Origin: Chloroflexales bacterium
GTDB taxonomy: Bacteria > Chloroflexota > Chloroflexia > Chloroflexales > Chloroflexaceae
Assembly (NCBI GenBank): GCA_013336035.1
Contig: JAAXUL010000482.1
Coordinates: forward strand, 1 to 6,374
Length of the DNA: 6,374 bases
Direction of reading: 5' to 3'
Below the pieces are notes generated by a model. It was not told the DNA's origin and did not search any database. It saw nothing but the letters and a program-made list of their open reading frames with translations. Position numbers and translations under genes: made by a program. Below are positions 1 to 5,942 of the stretch, one piece after another; position 1 is the first letter of the stretch, and each line of letters opens with the position of its first letter.

Positions 1-372
1 CTGGGGCGCGATCATAGCGTGACGGCGCGAGACCCCGGCGTCATAGCCGCCGTCAAGGCCCAGGTCTACGTCGGGGTAGATACCGCGCTGGTTATCCTTG
101 CGGCCCACCAGCAGCTCCTGGCTGGTATCCACGACGATCCGCCGCCCGCTATTGAGCACCACCAGGCAGACCGCTGGGATGGCGCTAGGGGTGGGCGCGT
201 CCACCAGGGTCGGCTGCAGCCCCTCGACCGCGGGCGGGGCGCCGTCGCCGCCCTTACTGAGCGATGCTGTCGTCTCGCGGTTCCGGCTGCCGACGATCAG
301 GTTCGCCCCGCACTCTGAGCAAAAGATCGCGCCGTCCATCTGCTGGGCGTTACAGTGGCTGCATCGCTGCAT
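1..372 (-). CDS. Zinc-ribbon and FHA domain phosphopeptide-binding protein (C-terminus cut by window edge)
   Basis: This gene encodes a likely cytosolic reader of phosphothreonine. The 124 visible residues open with a zinc ribbon: C4-x2-C7 and C18-x2-C21. A polar linker (about 25-65) follows, and then the first half of an FHA domain (from about 67) with the diagnostic LLVGRKDN (G90, R91) and VSRRH (S115, H118) elements that bind phosphothreonine in the family. The rest of the FHA domain lies beyond position 1. The start is the ATG at 372. It lies three bases after the TGA of the VWA gene and has an AGGGGG Shine-Dalgarno at 381-386, so it is translationally coupled. The linker holds R-E-T-T-A-S-L (residues 32-38), resembling the ETT motif of GarA/OdhI, and a TLVD (55-58) that fits the FHA ligand pattern TxxD. 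The domain calls are firm. The partner and the switch behaviour are inferred. Confidence 0.88.
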   Translation of the reverse strand, partial: MQRCSHCNAQQMDGAIFCSECGANLIVGSRNRETTASLSKGGDGAPPAVEGLQPTLVDAPTPSAIPAVCLVVLNSGRRIVVDTSQELLVGRKDNQRGIYPDVDLGLDGGYDAGVSRRHAMIAPQ

Positions 373-375
373 GGG

Positions 376-1647
376 TCATTCCCCCTGGCCCTCGTGCTCG
401 CCACGGCCCATCAGGCCGCGGGTGCCGTACTTGATCCGCTTGCGGCCCTCGGCGCTGGTCTGTCCCGAGCGTAGCAGGCGGGTCGCCTCCTCCTGGACGG
501 TGCGGGCCAGCTCGACCTCGCCGGCCTCGAACAGGCGCGTCCCCGCCATCTGGAGGCGCCGGGTGGCCTCCTCGATCTGGCCCTGCTCGACACTCTGCCA
601 GGCCCCCGCCTGTAGCCTATAGGCCACCAGGCGCTCGAGCCAGTGCTTCACCGCGGCGTCCACGTCATAGGCCACGCTGTCGGCCTGGCGCACGCCCACC
701 CGCAGCACCAGCTCGCCCTGCTGGTTGAGCAGATTCATGCCGGGCAGGCTGTAGCGCAGCGTCAGCCGTAGCAACGGGTGGTCGCCCACGCCCAGGGCCG
801 GCACCACCACCTCGAGCAGGAAGGCCTGCGGGTCGCTGCCCGGCCAGTCGCCCAGGCTGGCCGCCCAGTGCAGCTCTCGATCCTCGGTCGCCTGTACCGG
901 GGCGATAAATGGCCGCACCCGGTCGAGCGAGCGCAGCATCGCGCCTGGCCGCACCTCCACCTGCAGGCCAACGTCCTGGGCAAAGATCGACGACATACGC
1001 TTCACCTCATCGGTGAAGATCTTAGTGATATCGGCGGCCGAGGTGATGTACTGAGTGCGGCTGTTCTCGCGCGCGGCGATGGTCTCGAGCAGGTCCTCGT
1101 TCCACTCGCCGCCGATGCCCAGCGCCGTCACGCCGACCCCGCGGCCCTGGGCCCGCCGCGCGATCTCGACGCAGCGGCCCTCGTCGCCGTAGGTGCGCCC
1201 ATCGGTCAGCAGCAGGATGCGGCTCACGCCCCGGCTCAGCATGGGGCGCTGGACCTCCTGGAGCGCCAGGGCCATGCCGGTGGCCATCTCGGTGCCGCCG
1301 GCGGCCTCGACCATGCCGATCATGCGCTTCAGGTCGCTCTTATTGCGGGCCCGCTGCGCGGCGACCACCACCTCGGCCCGGTCGTTGAAGGTCACCAGCG
1401 AGAAGTGGTCATCCTCGCCGAGCAGGTCGATGATACGCGCGGCGCCGTCCTTCACCTGCTGGAGCCGCTCGCCCCGCATCGACGAGCTGCGGTCGATCAC
1501 CAGGCAGAGGTTGAGCGGCAGCTTGGGCAGCGTCGTCGGCACGCCCTGAGCGTTCATCTCGAGCAGCACATAGATCAGCTGCGGCTCGCTGCTCTCGGGC
1601 AGCACACTGCGGCTGAGGGTCGAGTGGAGCTGGATGCCGGGGCCCAT
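376..1647 (-). CDS. VWA domain protein with intact MIDAS
   Basis: This 423-residue protein has no signal peptide and is predicted cytosolic. Order: a short beta-rich N-terminus (1-42), a VWA domain (about 43-220), a beta-sandwich-like segment (about 221-325) and a helical C-terminus (about 328-410). The metal-ion-dependent adhesion site is complete: D52-x-S54-x-S56 in VIDRSSSM, T119 after AAGG, and D149 in LLLTDG. It should therefore bind Mg and hold protein partners. The C-terminal EGRKRIKYGTRGLM stretch is a recurrent ending in bacterial VWA proteins of this size. The ATG at 1647 is chosen because GAGAGG lies five bases upstream. A GTG at 1653 (two codons longer) would overlap the PP2C stop as GTGA but has its SD abutting it. 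The gene follows the PP2C stop by two bases. Kinase, PP2C and VWA together recall the TerY-phosphorylation triad, although no Ter proteins are visible here. The partner is unknown. Confidence 0.92.
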   Translation of the reverse strand: MGPGIQLHSTLSRSVLPESSEPQLIYVLLEMNAQGVPTTLPKLPLNLCLVIDRSSSMRGERLQQVKDGAARIIDLLGEDDHFSLVTFNDRAEVVVAAQRARNKSDLKRMIGMVEAAGGTEMATGMALALQEVQRPMLSRGVSRILLLTDGRTYGDEGRCVEIARRAQGRGVGVTALGIGGEWNEDLLETIAARENSRTQYITSAADITKIFTDEVKRMSSIFAQDVGLQVEVRPGAMLRSLDRVRPFIAPVQATEDRELHWAASLGDWPGSDPQAFLLEVVVPALGVGDHPLLRLTLRYSLPGMNLLNQQGELVLRVGVRQADSVAYDVDAAVKHWLERLVAYRLQAGAWQSVEQGQIEEATRRLQMAGTRLFEAGEVELARTVQEEATRLLRSGQTSAEGRKRIKYGTRGLMGRGEHEGQGE

Positions 1648-1649
1648 CG

Positions 1650-2825
1650 TCACCTCTCTAGCAGCGGAAGCGTCACCACCACCGCCGAGATGTTATCATC
1701 GCCGCCCGCCAGGTTTGCCAGCGCGATCAGCTCGTTGCAGGCATCCTGGGGCCATGGGCTGCGTAAAAGCGCCTGGGCCATCAGCGTCTCGTTCACAAGG
1801 CCCCACAGCCCATCCGAGCAGAGCAGCAAGTGTGAGCCCTGGCCGACCGTCTGGTAGACGAAGTCTACCATCACCTGGGGCTGCTGTCCGACCGTCCGGT
1901 AGAGCTGATTGCGCAGCGGGTGCTCGCGGGCCTCGCTCGGGTCGAGCTGGCCGAGCTGGATCAGGCGGCCCACCGTCGAGTGGTCGGTGGTAATCTGCCG
2001 CAGCCCGCCGGGCTCGAAGAGATAGGCCCTGCTGTCGCCCACATGGGCGAGGTACAGGCTGCCGCCCACAAGCAGCACCGCCGTGCAGGTCGTCCCCATA
2101 TCCGTGCCCATCACCTGGGCAGCGTCCCAGATGGCCTCGTTGGCCGACTGCACCGCCGCGATCATCATTGGCTGGAGGGCCTCATCCATGCGCTCGTCGA
2201 GGGCCGGCAGCACCAGCTGGCTCAGCACGTGGTGGACCACCGTGCGCACGGCCAGGCGGCTGGCGACCTCGCCGCCCTGGTGGCCGCCCATGCCGTCGGC
2301 GACTACAAACAGGCCCACGGCCACCTCGCCGCCCTCGCGGGGCAGGGTGGTCAGCATGGCGAAGACACTGTCCTGGTTCACCTCGCGCACCCGGCCTATA
2401 TCGCGCGCGGCCATAGCCGCCAGGCCCTGTCGCGATCGCGAGGCGCTCAGGGCCGGGGCGCTGTCGGCCTCGAGCTGCCGTGTGCCCTCGAGCTCGTCCG
2501 CGGCCGCCGGCATCCCATCGGGCGGCGTCGGCGTCTCAGCGCTCGCCGCCAGGGCTGCGACGGCCTGCTCGATCGTCAGGATACTGTAGGGGGTCGTGGG
2601 CGTCTCCGAGCCGTCGATGGGCGTCTCGGCCTCTGTCGGTGCTGGGCCCTCGGCTTCTTGCTCGGCGTTGGGAGGCTCGGCGGTGGGGTGGCGTACCTCA
2701 GTCGACTGGTTTGTGGGCGGCGCCGCGTCGGGCGTGGGCTCGCTGCTCTCCCACCAGGCTGTGCTCGGCTCGGCGGGCGGCAGCTTCTTGGGCGGCGGCT
2801 GGTCTGACGGCGACTCGGTCTTCAT
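1650..2825 (-). CDS. PP2C-family Ser/Thr protein phosphatase with a long disordered N-terminal tail
   Basis: A Mn/Mg-dependent phosphatase expected to dephosphorylate the targets of the neighbouring kinase. The 391 residues split into a Pro/Glu/Thr-rich, low-complexity tail (1 to about 133) and a complete PP2C catalytic domain (about 136-390) of the PrpC/Stp1/PstP type. Family landmarks are all present: RDIGRVREVNQDS with D152, VVADGMGGHQGGEVAS with D177, GTTCTAVL (244-251), HVGDSRAYLF (GDSR 263-266), TDHS (280-283), LCSDGLW with D338, and GGDDNIS with D376/D377. No membrane span is visible. The start ATG at 2825 has GGAG (2836-2833) seven bases upstream. The tail is the odd part, since typical bacterial PP2Cs of this type lack it. 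It contains three ETP tripeptides, and T68-P-I-D71 fits the FHA ligand pattern TxxD. It could be a phosphorylated docking tail or merely a flexible spacer. Confidence 0.95.
   Translation of the reverse strand: MKTESPSDQPPPKKLPPAEPSTAWWESSEPTPDAAPPTNQSTEVRHPTAEPPNAEQEAEGPAPTEAETPIDGSETPTTPYSILTIEQAVAALAASAETPTPPDGMPAAADELEGTRQLEADSAPALSASRSRQGLAAMAARDIGRVREVNQDSVFAMLTTLPREGGEVAVGLFVVADGMGGHQGGEVASRLAVRTVVHHVLSQLVLPALDERMDEALQPMMIAAVQSANEAIWDAAQVMGTDMGTTCTAVLLVGGSLYLAHVGDSRAYLFEPGGLRQITTDHSTVGRLIQLGQLDPSEAREHPLRNQLYRTVGQQPQVMVDFVYQTVGQGSHLLLCSDGLWGLVNETLMAQALLRSPWPQDACNELIALANLAGGDDNISAVVVTLPLLER
1653..1658 (-). promoter_or_regulatory. Shine-Dalgarno GAGAGG of the VWA gene
   Basis: On the minus strand GAGAGG (1658-1653) is followed by TGACG and the ATG at 1647. 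The spacing of five bases supports that ATG over the GTG at 1653. The TGA inside this spacer is the PP2C stop, so terminating ribosomes sit on this site. Confidence 0.6.
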
Positions 2826-2964
2826 GGCGTCACTCCAGGGCGGAGGGGGCGAGCACTAGTGGTGCTGTCCGGGAATTTGTGCCCAGCTGCGTGACCGATG
2901 ATTGACCGCAGACGGCTGCCGGAAGCGGTCGGCGGTTGGCGGTCAGGCCTCCGAGCAGGCACGG
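2826..2964. other. Intergenic gap between kinase and PP2C genes with repeated TGACCG words
   Basis: This 139-base gap interrupts an otherwise tightly packed gene set. It contains TGACCG at 2892-2897 and 2903-2908, eleven bases apart on the same face of the helix, and inverted copies CGGTC at 2926-2930 and CGGTCA at 2940-2945. TGACCGC (2903-2909) and GCGGTCA (2939-2945) form a perfect 7-base inverted repeat. The stretch 2924-2944 is three imperfect tandem heptamers of the form rGCGGTy. Nearer PP2C, CACTAGTG (2854-2861) is an 8-base palindrome. No convincing -35/-10 pair and no hairpin with a T tract is seen on the minus strand, so I cannot tell whether PP2C has its own promoter. Confidence 0.4.
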
Positions 2965-5031
2965 CTACGCCTTTAGAGCGTACACGTTATGGTCCATCGA
3001 GCCGATATAGACGACGCCCTCGACCACGGCGGGCGATGAGACGATGGCGGCGTTGGTGGGGTGCTTCCAGAGCAGTGTGCCCTGGCCCGCGTCGAGGCAG
3101 TAGACGTGGCCGTCCACGGCCCCGAAGTAGACCCGGCCGCCCTCGACCCGCGGCGAGGAGGTGATCTGGCTGCCGGCCTCGTACTTCCAGACCAGGCGGC
3201 CGGTCTTGGCGTCGAGGGCGTAGAGCATGCCGTCGACGCTGCCCACGAAGACCCGTGTGCCCACTACGAATGGCGAAGAATTGACATAATGGTTGGTGCG
3301 GAAGCGCCAGGCCGGCCAGCCGCCCTCGGCGTCGAGGGCGTAGACATTCTGGTCGAGCGAGCCGACGAAGACCAGCCCCTCGCCCACGGCGGGCGACGAG
3401 CGCACCGGCTGCTGGGTGCGCTGCTTCCACTTCAGCGCGCCGTTGCGCGCGTCGAGGCAGTAGACGTGGCCATCATCGCCGCCGATAAAGATCGTCTGGC
3501 CACTGATGCAGGCCGACGAGCGGATCGGGTTCCAGGTGCGATACTTCCAGATCACCGTGCCGCGCAGGCCATCGACCGCGTAGATATGCTGGTCGTCCGA
3601 GCCGAAAATGATCACCCGGTCCTCGACCCGTGGCGACGAGCGCACCGGCTTGCCGGTGCGGAAGGTCCAGCGCAGCCCGCCGCGGCGCATATCGAGGCAG
3701 TACAGGCCACCGTCCTCCGAGCCGAAGATCACATTATCCTGCCAGACCGCCGGCGACGAGCTGACCCCCCCCTCGGTTGCGTGCTTCCAGCGGAACTCGC
3801 CGCGGCCAGCGTCGAGCGCGTAGAGGTTAGTGTCGTAGCAGCCGACGAAGACCATGCCGCCCGTGACACAGGGCGACGAGCGAACCTCATCCTCGCATGT
3901 GAAGCTCCAGACCACCTCGGTGCGGCTGGCGCCTTTGATCACGGCGGGGGCGGCGGGGGCGGGGGCGGCGAAGGCGCCCAGCCCGACGCCGGGGACGGCG
4001 AGGAGGGCGCGCTTGAGCTCTTCGGCGGACTGCCAGCGGGCCGCCATATCGTACTCGAGCGCCTTGACGGCCAGCGCCTCCATCTCGGGAGAGATAGCGG
4101 GGTTGATCTGGCGGATGGGGCGCTCCTGGAAGGTGAAGGGCGTCTCGAGCCGCGGGTCGGTATTGGTGAGCAGGTGGTGGAGGGTCGCGCCGAGGGCGTA
4201 GATGTCGCCGGCGGGCTCGGCGACGCCGCGGTACTGCTCGGGCGGCGAGTAGCCCTCGGTGCCGATCATCGTGCCCTTACGGTCGCTGCGATTCAGGTTG
4301 CGCGCGATACCGAAGTCGATCAGCACGATCCGCTCGTTATCCACGACCATCACATTTGATGGCTTCATATCGCGGAAGACGATCGTCTCGGGCTTATGGA
4401 GGTGCAGGTAGGTCAGCACATCGCAGATCTGCACGGCCCAGCGGGCCACGCGCACCTCGTCGAGGGGGCCTCTGGCCTCCTCGAGGACCGTCTCGAGATC
4501 CTTGCCGGGGATCAGCTCGAGCACCAGGTAGATCCGGTTATTCTCTTCGAAGAAGTCGTAGACCTTGGGGATGGCCGGGTGCTGGAGCGTCGCGAGCAGG
4601 CCGGCCTCGCGCTCAAAGTTCTTCAGGTTGAGCAGGCGCGTGTTCGAGTCGGAGGCGCTCTGCGACATCTCCTTGATCGCGCAGTAGCGCACCACATCTT
4701 TAAAGCGCAGGTCGCGCCCGCGGTAGACCACGCTCATGCCGCCGATGCCGATCGGCTCGGCGATCTGGTAGCGCTCCTGGAGGGTGGAGCCAGCGGGCAG
4801 CAGGTGCAGCGCGGCGATGCGCCTGGCCTCGTTGTCGTCGCGGGTCTCAGCCCCCGGCGGAGTGAGGCCGCGCCGGGTATCGCCGCCGTCGGGGGCGGGG
4901 GGTATGGTGAGGCCGCGCCGGGTATCGCCGCCGTCGGGGGCGGGGGATGGGGTCTGCTGGTCGGGGGGAGCGGGCTCCGCGGGCGGCGTGGCGGCTAACG
5001 CCTTGGTGCCGACCTTTTTGATCAGACCCAT
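2965..5031 (-). CDS. Hanks-type Ser/Thr protein kinase fused to an eight-repeat PQQ-like beta-propeller
   Basis: This 688-residue protein phosphorylates Ser/Thr residues and probably senses a ligand or partner through its propeller. Order: a Pro-rich linker with a repeated 15-residue unit (about 13-60), a kinase domain (about 88-343), an Ala/Pro hinge (350-368) and eight 40-residue repeats (about 370-688). Kinase landmarks: glycine loop GIGGMS (95-100), K120 in AIK, helix-C E142, FRDMKPSN with D221, K223 and N226, DFG D239, GTEGYSPPEQY (257-267) and D276. Phe replaces the His of HRD, a variant I believe is common in bacterial kinases. All catalytic residues are present. No hydrophobic span is seen between kinase and propeller, so unlike PknB types it looks soluble. 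Kinase plus PQQ-like repeats recalls Streptomyces AfsK. The ATG at 5031 has GAGGTG at 5041-5036. It is first in the cassette and lies behind the promoter at 5109-5137. No PQQ-binding site is claimed. Confidence 0.95.
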   Translation of the reverse strand: MGLIKKVGTKALAATPPAEPAPPDQQTPSPAPDGGDTRRGLTIPPAPDGGDTRRGLTPPGAETRDDNEARRIAALHLLPAGSTLQERYQIAEPIGIGGMSVVYRGRDLRFKDVVRYCAIKEMSQSASDSNTRLLNLKNFEREAGLLATLQHPAIPKVYDFFEENNRIYLVLELIPGKDLETVLEEARGPLDEVRVARWAVQICDVLTYLHLHKPETIVFRDMKPSNVMVVDNERIVLIDFGIARNLNRSDRKGTMIGTEGYSPPEQYRGVAEPAGDIYALGATLHHLLTNTDPRLETPFTFQERPIRQINPAISPEMEALAVKALEYDMAARWQSAEELKRALLAVPGVGLGAFAAPAPAAPAVIKGASRTEVVWSFTCEDEVRSSPCVTGGMVFVGCYDTNLYALDAGRGEFRWKHATEGGVSSSPAVWQDNVIFGSEDGGLYCLDMRRGGLRWTFRTGKPVRSSPRVEDRVIIFGSDDQHIYAVDGLRGTVIWKYRTWNPIRSSACISGQTIFIGGDDGHVYCLDARNGALKWKQRTQQPVRSSPAVGEGLVFVGSLDQNVYALDAEGGWPAWRFRTNHYVNSSPFVVGTRVFVGSVDGMLYALDAKTGRLVWKYEAGSQITSSPRVEGGRVYFGAVDGHVYCLDAGQGTLLWKHPTNAAIVSSPAVVEGVVYIGSMDHNVYALKA
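2968..3924 (-). repeat. Eight tandem 40-residue (120-base) beta-propeller repeats within the kinase gene
   Basis: Each repeat has a Trp strand (GxxxW), an SSP turn, a hydrophobic strand ending in GS or GG plus D, and YALD/YCLD. The Trp falls at residues 375, 415, 455, 495, 535, 575, 615 and 655. The Ser-Ser-Pro turn centres on 387 and every 40 residues up to 667 (Ala replaces Pro at 507). The Tyr falls at 404 and every 40 up to 684. There is no insertion or deletion in any repeat. The last repeat ends after YALKA with no Trp strand. The missing strand is provided by the isolated TEVVWSF at 371-377, so the ring can close as an eight-bladed propeller. Confidence 0.9.
4862..4946 (-). repeat. Two-copy 40-base direct repeat, period 45, in the kinase N-terminal linker
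   Basis: Positions 4862-4901 and 4907-4946 are identical over 40 bases, at a period of 45 bases (15 codons). In the kinase reading frame each copy encodes APDGGDTRRGLT, separated by a short Pro-containing spacer. Because the period is a multiple of three, copy-number change would keep the frame. Confidence 0.9.
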
Positions 5032-5108
5032 GGTACACCTCAGTAGCGGGCGGACGGGCAGAGAGCGCGACAGCAGGGGAAACCCGGTCTGCCATAACTC
5101 GCGTTCCC

Positions 5109-5137
5109 ATTATAGTGTTTGGGCGTACCGGCCGCAA
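5109..5137 (-). promoter_or_regulatory. Sigma-70-type promoter of the kinase-phosphatase cassette
   Basis: On the minus strand TTGCGG (5137-5132) is followed by a 17-base spacer and a perfect TATAAT (5114-5109). The -35 box matches the first three bases of TTGACA. Transcription would start near 5102, leaving a leader of about 70 bases before the kinase ATG at 5031. It is the only AT-rich hexamer of this quality in an otherwise very GC-rich region, and it points the right way. Confidence 0.7.
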
Positions 5138-5175
5138 CTCCCTGATTGTCCGCCGCGCCGTGCTGTAAGCTATTG

Positions 5176-5196
5176 GGGCGCCCCTCGCGGGCGCCC
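5176..5196 (-). terminator. GC-rich hairpin downstream of the reductase gene
   Basis: GGGCGCC (5176-5182) and GGCGCCC (5190-5196) form a perfect 7-base-pair stem with a 7-base loop. It begins about 30 bases past the reductase TAG and lies upstream of the kinase promoter. It is placed like a terminator that insulates the two units. No T tract follows on either strand, so it is not a canonical intrinsic terminator and may need Rho or act only on mRNA stability. Confidence 0.4.
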
Positions 5197-5225
5197 GCAC
5201 GCTACCGCCCGAGTGTGGTCAGCCA

Positions 5226-5939
5226 CTACACCGGGTGTAGACCCGGAAACGAGAGCCCCGCCGTCTCCTCGAGGCCGCGCATCAGGTTCATGCACTGCAC
5301 GGCGCTACCCGCGGCCCCCTTCATCAGGTTATCGATCGCGCAGATGCTCACGATGCGGCCCGTGGCCTCGTCGAGGGCGAACCCGACATCGGCGAAGTTG
5401 CTGCCCGCCAGGATCTTCGGCTCGGGGAAGCGGTAGATGCCCTGCCGCTCCTTGACGATGCGCACGAAGGGCTCCTCCTTCGCGAGGGCCCGGTAGGCCT
5501 GCCACAGCTCCTTCTCGGCCACGGGGCGCGCCGCGAAGACGTGGGCCGTCGCCAGGGCGCCGCGCACCAGCTCGACCGAGGTGATCGACAGATGGACATT
5601 GCCCAGCCCCGTCACCTGCTCAACCTCGGCCGTGTGGCGGTGGCCCACGGGCGCGAATGAGCGCACCGCCCCCGCCCGTTCGGGGTGGTGGCTGCTGTCG
5701 CTCGAGCTCGCCCCGCCCTCCGAGGAGCCCACCTTCACCTCGACCACGATAGGCCTGCTGGTGTCGACCAGGCCCGCCCGCACCAGGGGCAGCAGGGCCA
5801 GGTTGGTGGCGGTGGCGTTGCAGCCGACCCCGCTGGCGTACCTGGCGCCGCGCAGGGCCTCGCGGCTCACCTCGGGCAGACCGTAGACGAAGCTACCCAG
5901 GCGCTCGGGGACCGGGTGCGCCTCGCCGTACCAGCAAGC
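5226..5939 (-). CDS. lysY: LysY/ArgC-type semialdehyde-forming reductase, N-terminus missing
   Basis: The 237 readable residues match the C-terminal two thirds of the NADPH-dependent reductase that converts a carrier-bound aminoadipyl (or glutamyl) phosphate to the semialdehyde in lysine/arginine synthesis. Family marks: WYGEAHP (3-9), VYGLPE (18-23), catalytic C40 in GVGCNAT, KVGSSEGG (69-76), SHHPER (83-88), GHRHTAEV (99-106) and DNLMKGAAG (203-211). GCNAT and SHHPER favour the LysW-linked LysY branch over classical ArgC, whose usual motif is NPGCYPT. Homology starts upstream of the GTG at 5870, which is therefore not the true start. The frame meets TGA at 5942-5940, and about 108 residues, including the NADPH-binding Rossmann motif, are absent. 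As it stands the product cannot be active. No lysW, lysX or lysZ is in view. The family is sure; the LysY-versus-ArgC choice is less so. Confidence 0.85.
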   Translation of the reverse strand, partial: ACWYGEAHPVPERLGSFVYGLPEVSREALRGARYASGVGCNATATNLALLPLVRAGLVDTSRPIVVEVKVGSSEGGASSSDSSHHPERAGAVRSFAPVGHRHTAEVEQVTGLGNVHLSITSVELVRGALATAHVFAARPVAEKELWQAYRALAKEEPFVRIVKERQGIYRFPEPKILAGSNFADVGFALDEATGRIVSICAIDNLMKGAAGSAVQCMNLMRGLEETAGLSFPGLHPV

Positions 5940-5942
5940 TCA
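5930..5942. other. Breakpoint joining two 5'-truncated genes
   Basis: Left of here the minus strand carries recognisable reductase sequence (WYGEAHP), which breaks at the TGA at 5942-5940. Right of here the plus strand carries recognisable HAD hydrolase sequence (NYAQDKAYGIS). Both genes point away from the junction and both lack their N-terminus. GC drops from 47 of 60 bases in 5821-5880 to 31 of 60 in 6001-6060. No inverted repeat or target duplication is evident at the point itself. Confidence 0.7.

Noticed and set aside
778..1857. Long plus-strand open frame opposite the VWA gene and the end of PP2C
   Set aside because: It is antisense to two genes with clear catalytic or metal-site motifs, its translation is His/Ala/Arg-rich without family features, and high GC makes such shadows common.
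1920..2807. Plus-strand open frame of 295 codons opposite PP2C
   Set aside because: Antisense shadow of the phosphatase, with composition typical of the reverse strand of a GC-rich gene and no recognisable domain.
2947..2960. Hairpin GCCT/AGGC just past the kinase stop as a terminator
   Set aside because: Only four base pairs and no T tract.
2968..3924. Regular 120-base spacing considered as a CRISPR or satellite array
   Set aside because: The period is an exact multiple of three, the units are diverged at DNA level, and they encode conserved propeller strands.
3928..3984. Ala/Pro-rich hydrophobic stretch after the kinase domain considered as a transmembrane helix
   Set aside because: It is rich in Pro (PAPAAPA) and lacks a run of about 20 strongly hydrophobic residues, so it is better read as a flexible hinge.
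3061..4359. Plus-strand open frame of 432 codons opposite the kinase
   Set aside because: It mirrors the propeller and kinase coding sequence. Its apparent periodicity is just the 120-base repeat read on the wrong strand.
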